Positions 1 to 8,508 of a stretch of DNA of 64,000 bases are shown here, piece by piece. The DNA is from Terribacillus saccharophilus (GTDB taxonomy: Bacteria > Bacillota > Bacilli > Bacillales > Amphibacillaceae), in NCBI RefSeq assembly GCF_002272075.1, contig NZ_NPBJ01000022.1, forward strand, positions 124,001 through 188,000. Reading direction: 5' to 3'. The notes beneath the pieces are model-generated. The model searched no databases. It had not been told where the DNA came from and saw only the letters and a program-made list of their open reading frames with translations. A program made the position numbers and the translations under genes. Within the stretch, counting starts at the first letter, position 1. The number at the start of each line of letters is the position of its first letter.

Positions 1-503
1 GTGACAAAGCCGATGAATTAGGCATAGAGACTTTAAGTGATTTGGCAGCTTATGATAAAGAAAACCCGGAAGATCTCCGATTCGGGATGGAGACGGAATT
101 TAGAAATCGGAGAGATGGAATGCCCGGATTAGAAGAGCATTATGGATTCAAAGTTCCTGACTCCAATATCCGCGAAATGGAAATCGGTTTATATTACACA
201 GCATTAGGAAATGATGAAATCGACGTCACCCAGGCTTTTGTAACCGATCCCCAGATTAATTCAATGGATCTGAAAATATTGGAAGATGATCAGAAGTTTT
301 TCCCTTCCTACAATTATGCAGCCACCATCAATCAGGAAACTCTGGATGAGTATCCTGAACTGACAGAATTACTGGAACCGCTCCAGAATGCCCTGACAGA
401 GGATACCTTGCGTGAATTGAACTACCAAGTAGATATTGAGCAAAAGAGTGTAGAACGTGTAGCCAAGGACTTCCTCGACGAAAATAATTTACTCAAGGAC
501 TGA
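1..503 (+). CDS. Glycine betaine/choline-type ABC transporter substrate-binding protein, C-terminal part
   Basis: The reading frame is open to the left edge (first full codon at base 3), so this is only the C-terminal ~166 residues. The residues read like the second lobe of OpuC/OpuB-type quaternary-ammonium binding proteins (for example ALGNDEIDVTQAFVTDP, then EYPELTELLEPLQNALT). Such proteins are extracytoplasmic lipoproteins delivering osmoprotectants to an ABC permease. The signal peptide and upstream permease/ATPase genes lie outside the window. A strong terminator follows directly. The exact ligand cannot be told from this fragment. Confidence 0.8.
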   Translation, partial: DKADELGIETLSDLAAYDKENPEDLRFGMETEFRNRRDGMPGLEEHYGFKVPDSNIREMEIGLYYTALGNDEIDVTQAFVTDPQINSMDLKILEDDQKFFPSYNYAATINQETLDEYPELTELLEPLQNALTEDTLRELNYQVDIEQKSVERVAKDFLDENNLLKD

Positions 504-533
504 AAAAACGACCCGGACAGGGTCGTTTTTTGT
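504..533 (+). terminator. Rho-independent terminator after the binding-protein gene
   Basis: The hairpin AAAACGACCC / GGGTCGTTTT with a short loop is followed by a T run. It starts right after the TGA stop and closes the leftmost operon. Confidence 0.85.
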
Positions 534-581
534 ATGTATCTTGCGCTACCATAGATGTATTACATACTAGGAGACGAAAGA

Positions 582-908
582 ATGTTATTATCGATTCTCA
601 TTTTCCTGCTCGCAGGTATTGCTGAAATTGGCGGAGGGTACTTGATCTGGATGTGGCTGCGTGATGGCCGCCCTGGCTATCTTGGTTTTCTCGGCGGCAT
701 TGCCTTGGTTATGTACGGAGTGATTGCCACTTTCCAGACCTTCCCTTCATTTGGTCGTGTATATGCAGCATATGGAGGTGTTTTCATTGTATTGTCCATC
801 CTATGGGGATGGTTCATTGACAAGGAAACACCGGATATGTATGACTGGATTGGTGCCGGATTATGTATAGCAGGTGTCGCGGTTATGCTTTGGGCACCGC
901 GACATTAA
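582..908 (+). CDS. YnfA/UPF0060 family small membrane protein
   Basis: This is a 108-residue integral membrane protein with four hydrophobic helices, matching the usual ~108 residues of the YnfA (UPF0060) family. Family hallmarks seen are [13 protein letters not shown] in helix 1, an [10 protein letters not shown] segment after helix 2, and [13 protein letters not shown] in helix 4. The ATG at 582 is chosen because TAGGAGACGAAAG sits just upstream. An in-frame ATG at 555 would add nine residues and has no ribosome site. The family resembles small multidrug resistance transporters, but its substrate is not established. Single-gene unit between two terminators. Confidence 0.88.
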   Translation: MLLSILIFLLAGIAEIGGGYLIWMWLRDGRPGYLGFLGGIALVMYGVIATFQTFPSFGRVYAAYGGVFIVLSILWGWFIDKETPDMYDWIGAGLCIAGVAVMLWAPRH

Positions 909-939
909 AAAAGCTGCCAGCTTATGCTGGCAGCTTTCG
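909..939. terminator. Bidirectional terminator between ynfA-like gene and aguB
   Basis: The stem AAGCTGCCAGC / GCTGGCAGCTT has an A run on the left and T-rich sequence on the right. Read leftward it gives a strong T run, so it serves aguB as well as the ynfA-like gene. Confidence 0.85.
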
Positions 940-941
940 TT

Positions 942-1817
942 CTATACAGTTGTTGAGCCATCGGAGCTCAAGATATTACGGTACATCGACGGACGGCGGT
1001 CACGGAATAATCCCCATTCCACACGCTGCATAGACAGCTCATCCAAATCGAATGTAGCAGTCAAGATCTCTTCTTCTGTGCGTCCTGCTTCCGCAAGCAA
1101 GTTCCCTTGCGGTCCAGCGATAAAGGAAGAACCATAGAACGTAATAGAGGAATCTTCGTCGGTTTCCACGCCAATCCGGTTTGATGCTAAAACAGGCATT
1201 AGATTGGTTGCTGCATGTCCGCGCATGCACATTTGCCAATGATCCTTCGAGTCAATGCTAGCATCCTCAGGCTCTGAGCCGATCGCTGTTGGATACAGCA
1301 GGATTTCTGCTCCTTGAAGCGCCATGCTGCGCGCTGCTTCCGGGAACCACTGATCCCAGCAAATGCCCACGCCTATCTTTCCGAATTTCGTCTCCCACAC
1401 TTTGAAACCAGTGTCCCCAGGTGAGAAGTAATATTTCTCTTCATAACCAGGTCCATCAGGAATATGTGTTTTTCGATAGATACCAAGCACAGAGCCATCG
1501 GCATCGATCATGGCTACTGTATTATAGTTCGCATTGTTCTTTTTCTCATAGAAGCTGATCGGCAGTACTACTCCAAGCTCCTTCGCTACTTGCTTAAAAT
1601 GCTGCACTGCTTTGTTTTGATCCAGTTCTGTAGCAAACGCATAGTAAGCAGGCTTTTCCTTTTGACAGAAGTATGGTGTTTCAAACAACTCCTGCAGCAG
1701 GATGACATTCGCACCTTGAGCTGCTGCTTGGCGTACAAGCTTCTCAGCGTTCGCGATATTCTCCTCCACGACACTGGAACACGCCATCTGTGTTGCTGCT
1801 AATGTTACCTTTCTCAA
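942..1817 (-). CDS. aguB: N-carbamoylputrescine amidase
   Basis: Nitrilase-superfamily enzyme (291 aa) that hydrolyses N-carbamoylputrescine to putrescine, CO2 and ammonia. The nitrilase triad is visible: Glu43 (LQELFETPYF), Lys116 (YRKTHIPDGPG) and Cys153 (GICWDQWFPEAAR). The length and the GICWDQWFPE block are typical of AguB rather than other nitrilases. It lies 5 bases downstream of aguA on the same strand, forming a two-gene agmatine-to-putrescine operon. Cytosolic. Start ATG at 1817 follows the aguA stop closely. Confidence 0.95.
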   Translation of the reverse strand: MRKVTLAATQMACSSVVEENIANAEKLVRQAAAQGANVILLQELFETPYFCQKEKPAYYAFATELDQNKAVQHFKQVAKELGVVLPISFYEKKNNANYNTVAMIDADGSVLGIYRKTHIPDGPGYEEKYYFSPGDTGFKVWETKFGKIGVGICWDQWFPEAARSMALQGAEILLYPTAIGSEPEDASIDSKDHWQMCMRGHAATNLMPVLASNRIGVETDEDSSITFYGSSFIAGPQGNLLAEAGRTEEEILTATFDLDELSMQRVEWGLFRDRRPSMYRNILSSDGSTTV

Positions 1818-1822
1818 TTACT

Positions 1823-2854
1823 TCACTCCTTCACTGCAGGCATCTGCTGTGTTGTACAATGCACATTTCCGCCCTCTTTGATGATAGCTAGTCCATCAAT
1901 TGTACGAATTCGGCGATCCGGGTACTGCTCTTGCAGCAGCTTGATTGCCCGCTCATCCGTTCCTGTTGCTGTATTACCGAAAACAGGAAGGATGATACCT
2001 CCATTTACAAAATAGAAATTGATATAACTCAATGTCAAACGCGTATCGTTCCAGGTAGCCTTCGGCGGCTGCTGGATAGCGATGACTTCAATCTGACGTC
2101 CTCTTGCATCCTTGGTTTCATCGAGAATGCGAAGATTCTCTTGGGTGATTTCATAATTCTCGTCTTCAGGGTCATCTGTCACTTGCAGCAGCAGTTTACC
2201 TGGTGCAGCAAAGGAAGCGATATTATCGACATGTCCATCCGTTTCGTCCCCAGCTACACCACGTTTCAGCCAAATCACTTTCTCAATGCCGAGATATTGA
2301 CGAAGGTATACTTCGATATCCTCCTTAGAAAGATCTGAGTTGCGATTCGGATTTAAGAGACATTCCTCTGTAGTAATCAGTGTCCCTTCCCCGTCTACGT
2401 GAATGGATCCACCTTCTAACACTAATGGTGCATCCAGTTGCTTCACGCCAAAGTGATCCAAAACAGCCGGAGCTACCGCATCATCTAGATCCCAAGGGAA
2501 GTATTTTTCACCCCATGCATTAAAACGCCAGTTCACACCAGCCAATTTGCCAGCTCCATCTCGGACGAATGTCGGACCGTTATCTCGAAGCCATGCATCG
2601 TTATGAGAAACCTCAAGTAATGTTACATTTTCATCTTGTCCTACATAAGCAGCTGCAGCATCGTGATCCTTTGCATTTACTAATACAGTGATTGGCTCGA
2701 ATTCTGCAATCGCAAGAATTAGTTCTGCATAACCATTACAAACAGTTTCCCAATCCTCTGGGTAGACCATAGAATCTTTCACAGGCCAGCTGATCAGCGT
2801 ACGCTCATGTTTCTCCCATTCAGGAGGCATTGTATATATTAAATGTTTTTCCAT
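1823..2854 (-). CDS. aguA: Agmatine deiminase
   Basis: Peptidylarginine-deiminase-fold enzyme (343 aa) converting agmatine to N-carbamoylputrescine and ammonia. Visible signatures are WPVKDSMVYP near the N-terminus, NDAWLRDNGPTFV, LEGGSIHVDGEGT, the catalytic-site block DETDGHVDN, and the nucleophile Cys333 within GGNVHCTTQQMP near the C-terminus. It is first gene of an operon with aguB. No transporter or arginine decarboxylase gene is present nearby, so the agmatine source must lie elsewhere. Together the pair feeds the putrescine pool that an aminopropyltransferase could use; such an enzyme is encoded 2.2 kb away. Confidence 0.95.
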   Translation of the reverse strand: MEKHLIYTMPPEWEKHERTLISWPVKDSMVYPEDWETVCNGYAELILAIAEFEPITVLVNAKDHDAAAAYVGQDENVTLLEVSHNDAWLRDNGPTFVRDGAGKLAGVNWRFNAWGEKYFPWDLDDAVAPAVLDHFGVKQLDAPLVLEGGSIHVDGEGTLITTEECLLNPNRNSDLSKEDIEVYLRQYLGIEKVIWLKRGVAGDETDGHVDNIASFAAPGKLLLQVTDDPEDENYEITQENLRILDETKDARGRQIEVIAIQQPPKATWNDTRLTLSYINFYFVNGGIILPVFGNTATGTDERAIKLLQEQYPDRRIRTIDGLAIIKEGGNVHCTTQQMPAVKE

Positions 2855-2931
2855 TTCGCATCACTCTTTATTATAGATTCTTTAAAACAGACTTTCCGGA
2901 ATATCATATAACAAAAGTACCTGAACAACAA

Positions 2932-3747
2932 TCAGGATGAAGGCTTTTTATGATAGATAGCAGAAAATAACTGTTCACATCCGTGTAACGTTTTCTTCAG
3001 GGATGGGAAGTCAGATAGACAAAAGTAAAGGCTGCGGATGAACTGCTTATAATTCGCACGGATATGCAGGTTCGCTTCGGTGACTTCAGGCCAGAAGGCA
3101 ATTACTTCAGATGCCTTTTCCTTTACCATGCATCCAACTATATCCGGTGACAATCCATTCCGTAAAGCAGAATGAATCGCAATCGTCATACGCTCGTCCT
3201 CTTCATGTGAAAGGACATAATACGGGAATGCCATCTTGTTAATAATCTCCCCAGCAACTGTCTGACGCTGATCATTTGTCAGTTCAGCTAATTGAATCAG
3301 TTCATCCAGTGCATCAGCAGCATGCGCTAACGTATGAACCCATCCGTATGTTTCATCATAACCTTCTCCAACAGTCTCCTGCTGGAAATAGGTGAGAAGC
3401 GCTTGGAAGACTCGTTCAATTGCGTCCGCAGACAGAAATGCTTCCTTTCTATGGCGATAAAGAATAGCTGCAATCCATAGTGTTGTAAAACTTCTAGTGT
3501 ATTTTTCTTTTTTATAAAGGTATCGTTCTGTCAGGAGCTCATCCAGAATTTGATTCATCACGCTTGGCGAAACTAGTCCTTGTGTTATCCATTTGTTCGC
3601 CAATCCATAAATCAACCTATCACGTAATATTGGATCCAGATCACCGATATACGGCAGCATAGAAAATAATAAACCCTCTATATGAGTTGATGTTTTTTCG
3701 GTTTCAGCTAGTTCTGTAAGCTTTTGTTTCAAGGCTTCTCTTTCCAT
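2932..3747 (-). CDS. DUF2785 domain-containing protein
   Basis: A mostly alpha-helical 271-residue cytosolic protein. It matches my recollection of the DUF2785 family, with helix-rich repeats and a central GYDETYGWVHTLAHAADALDEL block (a GW-H--AH-AD pattern). Start at 3747 (ATG) is preferred because GAGGGGGA lies upstream; the longer frame opens only with a TTG at 3771. The biochemical role of the family is unknown to me. Monocistronic by appearance: a terminator of the upstream gene lies between the two, and a CCTGA/TCAGG hairpin overlaps its own 3' end. Confidence 0.75.
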   Translation of the reverse strand: MEREALKQKLTELAETEKTSTHIEGLLFSMLPYIGDLDPILRDRLIYGLANKWITQGLVSPSVMNQILDELLTERYLYKKEKYTRSFTTLWIAAILYRHRKEAFLSADAIERVFQALLTYFQQETVGEGYDETYGWVHTLAHAADALDELIQLAELTNDQRQTVAGEIINKMAFPYYVLSHEEDERMTIAIHSALRNGLSPDIVGCMVKEKASEVIAFWPEVTEANLHIRANYKQFIRSLYFCLSDFPSLKKTLHGCEQLFSAIYHKKPSS

Positions 3748-3780
3748 TCCACCATCCCCCTCACGAACCAAATTATACCA

Positions 3781-3812
3781 TTAAAAAACGAAGGATTTCT
3801 CCTTCGTTCACT
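3781..3812 (-). terminator. Terminator of the YitT-family gene
   Basis: Read leftward, GAACGAAGGAGAAATCCTTC is followed by G and a run of T. The stop codon of the upstream gene (3808-3810) sits at the base of the stem. Confidence 0.75.
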
Positions 3813-4419
3813 CTGCTGCTTGCGCAACTGGTACTGCATTCGGTTTTGGTAATGGTTTAGCGAACTTCTCTTTGAAGTAGCTGATAACAAATGAAGTAAC
3901 TGCTATGGACACAATGGAATAGATACCTTTGATAAGACCTACTGAATAAAGACTGACCATAACAACACAGAAATCAAAGATAAAGTTGATTGTTCCAGGA
4001 TTTGTTCCGAAACGTTTCTGCAGGAACAAAGCGAGGATATTGGCTCCTCCTAATGATGCTTGGTTCGCAAAAAGGATGATCAAGCCAAATCCGATAATCA
4101 GGCCGCCAGCCACAGCTGAAACGATGCCCGGCAGTTCAATAGCGGGATAAAACGGATGGAGAAATGAGAATAACGTCAGGATTGATACGGATAGAATTGT
4201 AGTTACCGTAAAACGCCAACCCATATTGATAAATGAAAAGATATAGAATGGTATGTTGATAATAAAGAAGACGACACCGAAAGGCATAGACATTAGATAT
4301 GATAATCCTAAGGAAAGCCCTGCTGTTCCTCCTGTCACCAGCTCAGCGCTTTTGAGCATATACAGACCAATACTGGCCAGGAAACAGCCGAGAATAATTT
4401 TAAGATACTTTTGCGGCAA
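3808..4419 (-). CDS. YitT family membrane protein (short, five-helix form)
   Basis: Integral membrane protein of about 203 residues with five predicted helices and the family block VTGGTAGLSLGLSYL followed by GVVFFIINIPFYIFS. Many YitT proteins carry a C-terminal cytosolic DUF2179 domain; this one ends shortly after helix 5 with a Pro/Ala-rich tail and lacks it. The TTG at 4419 is chosen because AGAGGAG lies 8 bases upstream and the first membrane helix begins just after it. A longer GTG frame from 4512 has no ribosome site. Transport substrate is unknown. It is divergent from the Lrp regulator. Confidence 0.75.
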   Translation of the reverse strand: MPQKYLKIILGCFLASIGLYMLKSAELVTGGTAGLSLGLSYLMSMPFGVVFFIINIPFYIFSFINMGWRFTVTTILSVSILTLFSFLHPFYPAIELPGIVSAVAGGLIIGFGLIILFANQASLGGANILALFLQKRFGTNPGTINFIFDFCVVMVSLYSVGLIKGIYSIVSIAVTSFVISYFKEKFAKPLPKPNAVPVAQAAE

Positions 4420-4632
4420 ACGAATTGCTCCTCTCCAAGTTAAAATCCATGTTGAAACACGCCCGCAATTGACAATATGAGCGTTTAAAATCACGACATC
4501 CTGTTTATTCACTTTCTATGTTAGAATAAATAACATAAGAAATGAATAGATATTTGCAGGCAATATCATGATTCGGGTTTCATAATGAAAATTATATGCA
4601 GGGATCACCTGCAATGTGAAAGGAGAACAAAT

Positions 4633-5076
4633 ATGGACCACATCGATCGTACACTGCTGGAGCTACTGCAGCATGATGGGAGGATAACAATAAGCGAATT
4701 ATCCAAGAAGCTTGCACTGAGCAGACCGAGCGTTTCAGAACGGATAGCAAGGCTTGAGGAGCGCGGTGTCATCGAGCATTACACAGCCCGAGTAGCGCAT
4801 GCGAAGGTTGGACTGGATATTTTGCTGTTCATCCAGGTTAGTGAATTGAAGATTCCTCATTTGGAGTTTGAAAATCTGATTGCAAAAGAAGAAGCTGTGC
4901 TTGAATGCCACCGGGTGACCGGACCGATCAATTATTTGCTGAAGGCAGCAGTCCCTGACATGAATGGCATGCGGGAATTGATCGATCGGCTGATTCCATA
5001 TGGGGCATTCAATACATCAACTGTGCTGACATCTCCGGTAGCTTACCGGGCATTGCTGCCTAGGGAAGATCAGTAA
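4633..5076 (+). CDS. Lrp/AsnC family transcriptional regulator
   Basis: This 147-residue protein has an N-terminal winged HTH (MDHIDRTLLELLQHDGR, then ISELSKKLALSRPSVSERIARLEERGVI, residues ~1-55). A C-terminal RAM ligand-binding domain carries the typical VLECHRVTGPINYLLKAAVPD stretch. The ATG at 4633 follows AAAGGAG; an upstream in-frame ATG lacks one. Such regulators sense amino acids and bind promoters as oligomers. It is divergent from the YitT gene, a plausible but untested target, and its 3' end overlaps the convergent aminopropyltransferase gene by 7 bases. Confidence 0.9.
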   Translation: MDHIDRTLLELLQHDGRITISELSKKLALSRPSVSERIARLEERGVIEHYTARVAHAKVGLDILLFIQVSELKIPHLEFENLIAKEEAVLECHRVTGPINYLLKAAVPDMNGMRELIDRLIPYGAFNTSTVLTSPVAYRALLPREDQ

Positions 5077-6629
5077 TGCTTCCATTCCTGTTGATAGATT
5101 TCAATCAAATGAGGATCAACCAATGTATTGGGACGCAGTGTTACTTTCTCTCCATCTGCATTGGTGATTTCCTTATCCTCATCCTTTCCGAATTCTGTCA
5201 TTCCAGGAATCATAGACGACTTTAAGTATTCGGTTGGTACGGTAACGTCAAGATTTTCTGGATCGATTGAATTCCTGCTAGCCATAACAAATCCCCAGTT
5301 GCCAAAACTCGGCACATCCAGATGTAAATTTTCCGTTTCCAACCCTGTTGCACGAATTGTTTCGTCTATTGTCCAATAGGATTCAGTTGCGAACACCGGA
5401 CTTGTTGCCTGAACGATCATCGCTCCCTCTGGATGCATGTGATTGCGCACTAAAGAGTAGAATTCCTCGGTATACAGCTTGTTCAAACTCTCATCATTCG
5501 GATCAGGCAAATCGACGATGATGACATCATAGACCTGGTCCGTTTCCTTTAAGTAAGTAAAGGCATCCTGATTATGGATGGTGACTTTGTCATTAAGCAG
5601 CGAGCGATTGTTCAAGTCGAGCAACCTCGGCTCCGTCTCAGCCATTTCTGTAACAGCAGGGTCGAGGTCAACTAGGGTAATATCCTGAACATCATCATAT
5701 TTCAGAATCTCATTCGCCGCTAAGCCATCCCCTCCCCCAAGTATGAGAACGTGTTCATGCTGTTTAGCTTGTGACATAACCGGGTGTACAAGTGCATCAT
5801 GGTAGCGATGCTGATCGAACGAACTAAACTGTAATCCGCCATTCAAATACAGCCGCAAATCATCTCCATCCTGGGTTAGAATGATTTTCTGATATTGGCT
5901 TTGTTCCATGTGAATGATTGGATCCTCGTAAAGCTTCTGCTCAAATGAAAATGCAGTTGCTTCTCCAAAAAAAACACCAAGTATGAGCAGAATTCCGATG
6001 ATTATACCGACTGTAGCGTGCAGTACAACCCGCTTCACTTCTTCCCGGAATAACCAAAGGACGACCAGTGCCACTATTAAATTGACTAGGCCAACTAAAA
6101 AAGCTGATTTGACGATTCCGAACTGCGGGCGCAGCAAGAAGGCGAAAAGCAGCCCACCAATAAGACCGCCTGCATAATCACTGAAAAGTACTCTTGCTGT
6201 ACTGCGGCCAATTGTCTCCCCGATCTCATTCGCTTTCCTAATGAGAATCGGCAGCTCTACTCCGGTAAGCGCTCCAACGATAATGGTGACGAAATAGAGA
6301 TAGAACGCATCTGTTCCGTCAGGAGTGTATGCTGTGATCCCAAACATAGTAAAACTCGAAAAGCCACCAATCAAAGCTACAAAGAATTCGATATAAATGA
6401 ATGCGAGAATAAGTCGTTTCGTCACACGTTCACTTATGCTGGCGCCAATACCCATACCAGTCAAAAACAAAGAGATGGTGAGTGTATATTGCTTCACACC
6501 ATCTCCGAGAATATAGGACCCAAGAGCCCCGAACAAGACTTCAAATATAATACCGCAAATGGAAACGATACCGGAAGCCCAATAAATGAATGAGGTTTTA
6601 TTTGTTACTTTCTGCTGCATGTCTTTCAT
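5070..6629 (-). CDS. Membrane-anchored polyamine aminopropyltransferase (spermidine synthase-like)
   Basis: This 519-residue protein has two parts. Residues ~12-225 form about seven membrane helices. Residues ~230-480 form a spermidine-synthase-like Rossmann methyltransferase fold, with VLILGGGDGLAANEILKYD as the nucleotide-binding loop, TLVDLDPAVTEMA, and VDLPDPNDESLNKLY carrying the catalytic Asp region. Soluble SpeE enzymes are ~280 aa, so this is the membrane-fused form. It closes the PspA-containing gene set (DUF4178, pspA, DUF4247, DUF350, this gene). The reaction, transfer of aminopropyl from decarboxylated SAM, is inferred from the family; the acceptor here may not be free putrescine. 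Confidence 0.85.
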   Translation of the reverse strand: MKDMQQKVTNKTSFIYWASGIVSICGIIFEVLFGALGSYILGDGVKQYTLTISLFLTGMGIGASISERVTKRLILAFIYIEFFVALIGGFSSFTMFGITAYTPDGTDAFYLYFVTIIVGALTGVELPILIRKANEIGETIGRSTARVLFSDYAGGLIGGLLFAFLLRPQFGIVKSAFLVGLVNLIVALVVLWLFREEVKRVVLHATVGIIIGILLILGVFFGEATAFSFEQKLYEDPIIHMEQSQYQKIILTQDGDDLRLYLNGGLQFSSFDQHRYHDALVHPVMSQAKQHEHVLILGGGDGLAANEILKYDDVQDITLVDLDPAVTEMAETEPRLLDLNNRSLLNDKVTIHNQDAFTYLKETDQVYDVIIVDLPDPNDESLNKLYTEEFYSLVRNHMHPEGAMIVQATSPVFATESYWTIDETIRATGLETENLHLDVPSFGNWGFVMASRNSIDPENLDVTVPTEYLKSSMIPGMTEFGKDEDKEITNADGEKVTLRPNTLVDPHLIEIYQQEWKHY

Positions 6630-6647
6630 CTCCGAACTTCTTTTAGC

Positions 6648-7043
6648 TTACGTAATGGACGCCCCGATGACGAACCCAAGACCAATTGAAACAGCTAAAG
6701 AAATAATCCCAACTGCGACATTGTTTTCTTTCAGCTTGGATTGAACAGAAAAACGCCGTGTCACACCCTCAAATACGAAGTAGGCAATCATCTGCAGAAC
6801 GACACCATACGCGCCCCAGATAAGTGTTTCCCAAAGTTCACTGCTGTGATAAATGGAGAATGACAGTACAAGACAGATTCCAATGATCTTACCGCCAATC
6901 GATAAAGCCACAGCTGTATTGCCCTTTTCAATTTCTTCCCAGTCCTTGTATTTATGTGTGATCAGCTCAAAAATGATAAGACCGATGATAACGATCACAA
7001 CTGCAATGATAAAGTATAGAAAAGTCGATAAAAATGGATTCAT
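6648..7043 (-). CDS. DUF350 domain-containing membrane protein
   Basis: A 131-residue protein made of two tandem DUF350 units, each with two hydrophobic helices. The first contains IAVVIVIIGLIIFELITHKY, the second a related segment after IWGAYGVVLQMIAYFVFEG. NTAVALSIGGKI in the first half and NNVAVGIISLAVSIGL in the second show the internal repeat. E. coli YjfL belongs to this family and also sits beside a PspA homologue (YjfJ). It lies 18 bases upstream of the aminopropyltransferase gene and 26 bases downstream of the DUF4247 lipoprotein gene, so the three are probably co-transcribed. Confidence 0.88.
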   Translation of the reverse strand: MNPFLSTFLYFIIAVVIVIIGLIIFELITHKYKDWEEIEKGNTAVALSIGGKIIGICLVLSFSIYHSSELWETLIWGAYGVVLQMIAYFVFEGVTRRFSVQSKLKENNVAVGIISLAVSIGLGFVIGASIT

Positions 7044-7069
7044 GATTCTATGCCTCCTTATAGGTTTGT

Positions 7070-7720
7070 TTATTTACCAGCATCTGGTCCGCCGCCTCGA
7101 TAGTTAGACGTACCGCGTCTCGTACTGCTGCCGCCCGAACCGCCATCATCATTCGACCGATATGTCGACGTGTAGCCGCCATAACAGCCGCCGCTCTGAC
7201 AAGTATCCATTCTGTTCTGGCTCCAATTACTGCCAAAGAGAGAATTCAATAGAGCAAATGTAAAGAATGTATTTAAATAGTTCGGTGAGTAGTTATTCCG
7301 CACAAATGTCCGGTCCGCTACTTCTATCAATGTGACATCCTCATCATCCTCACTCGGTTTCAAGGTAATGAAGACATCGTCGTAAATCATTATCTGCTGT
7401 CCGTTCTTCTTATCGCTGATTTCATCCGGTCCTTCGGCTTGTTTGAACAGTTCTTCCAATTCGTCTACTGTATAAAGGCGCGTTGCATATACATTTGCAC
7501 TGCCGCGTCTATCACCGGAAACAACATCAAGCAAATAGAAGTTATTATCAATCAATGTTTCGATTGATTCCCCTACGCTATTCTCAAACTCTGAAGTAAC
7601 TGTCTCCTTATCAGGTTCATCCGGTATATCACTGACAGAAGCAGTTTGCTCCTCGGAATTACCGCACCCAGCCAAAATAAGAACAAATACCATGCAAAAT
7701 CCAGCCAGCCAGTATTTCAT
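7070..7720 (-). CDS. DUF4247 domain lipoprotein
   Basis: The 216-residue precursor has a clear lipoprotein signal: a hydrophobic stretch ending LILAGCGNS, with the lipid-modified Cys at residue 19. The mature part contains an alpha/beta DUF4247-like domain (SIETLIDNNFYLLDVVSG, then YATRLYTVDELEELF). It ends in a Gly/Ser/Arg-rich low-complexity tail after two Cys (CQSGGCYGGY). ATG 7720 is preferred, with GGAGGAG ahead of it. It sits between pspA and the DUF350 gene, so the encoded envelope-stress module has a surface-exposed component. Function is unknown. Confidence 0.82.
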   Translation of the reverse strand: MKYWLAGFCMVFVLILAGCGNSEEQTASVSDIPDEPDKETVTSEFENSVGESIETLIDNNFYLLDVVSGDRRGSANVYATRLYTVDELEELFKQAEGPDEISDKKNGQQIMIYDDVFITLKPSEDDEDVTLIEVADRTFVRNNYSPNYLNTFFTFALLNSLFGSNWSQNRMDTCQSGGCYGGYTSTYRSNDDGGSGGSSTRRGTSNYRGGGPDAGK

Positions 7721-7765
7721 GAAGGCTCCTCCCTTCTTATCGATTTCCATATGTAAAGCAGACAG

Positions 7766-7796
7766 ACGAAGACCCTTGCTTCACGCAAGGGTCTGC
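7766..7796 (-). terminator. Hairpin between pspA and DUF4247 genes
   Basis: AGACCCTTGC / GCAAGGGTCT forms a 10-bp stem with a 5-base loop. Leftward it is followed only by TTCGTC, not a full T run. It may be a weak or partial terminator, or a processing/stability hairpin that tunes pspA relative to the downstream genes. Confidence 0.55.
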
Positions 7797-7816
7797 CTGC
7801 CGATGGCAATGGCTGC

Positions 7817-8485
7817 TTATTCTTTACCCATTTTCTTTTTCAAAGCAGCTAACTCATCGTCGACACCATTCTTATCAAGTGCAGCAAATTCATCATCTAA
7901 GGAACGATTGGATCGGGACATATCCTCACTCGTCTCAGCTTCTGCTTCATACTGCAATACTTTTTCTTCCATACGTTCAAAGCCGCCGCGGGACTCGTCA
8001 CTGCCAATATTGGACATTGTACGGTTCATCTTCGTACGTGTTTTGGCAGATTCCGCACGTGCTTTCAAGGAATCTTTCTTCAGCTTCATTTCAGCATATT
8101 CTTTTTTCATTTCATCCAATTTCTGACGGATGGACGCAACATCACTGGATGCGCGCTCCCAAGATGCGTAAAGTGAATCAGCTGTCTGCTGATGTGTCTG
8201 CTTATCTTCCAAAGCTCGGCGTGCTAAATCATCATTACCAGCTTCGATTGCTGTCTCAGCCTGTTGCTGACGTTTATCCGCCATAGCCTTGGCATCATCG
8301 TATTTGCGTTTCAGCATCTTTTCATTAGCAATTTGCTTCGCTACCGCAGTTTCCGCTTCACGAATATCCGCTTCCATGTCACGCATGAACTGATCCAGCA
8401 TTTTCACCGGGTCTTCCGCTTTATCCAGCATTGCATTCAATTCTGAGTTTACGACTGTTTTTACACGGTTAAAAAATTTAAACAT
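7817..8485 (-). CDS. pspA: PspA/IM30 family envelope stress protein
   Basis: The 222-residue protein opens with the family N-terminus (MFKFFNRVKTVVNSELNAML, EDPVKMLDQFMRDME) and continues as long heptad-rich coiled coils to about residue 165. PspA/IM30/Vipp1 proteins are ESCRT-III-like and assemble on the inner face of the membrane to maintain integrity under stress. ATG 8485 follows AAGGAG. It is second in the module after the DUF4178 gene. No PspB/PspC or LiaFSR genes are present in the window, so its control is probably different from the classic Psp or Lia systems. Confidence 0.93.
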   Translation of the reverse strand: MFKFFNRVKTVVNSELNAMLDKAEDPVKMLDQFMRDMEADIREAETAVAKQIANEKMLKRKYDDAKAMADKRQQQAETAIEAGNDDLARRALEDKQTHQQTADSLYASWERASSDVASIRQKLDEMKKEYAEMKLKKDSLKARAESAKTRTKMNRTMSNIGSDESRGGFERMEEKVLQYEAEAETSEDMSRSNRSLDDEFAALDKNGVDDELAALKKKMGKE

Positions 8486-8508
8486 AATAATTCTCTCCTT
8501 TAATTAAT

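Noticed and set aside
874-1137. 87-codon frame across the ynfA-aguB terminator
   Set aside because: Antisense to aguB and spans a strong terminator; no ribosome site.
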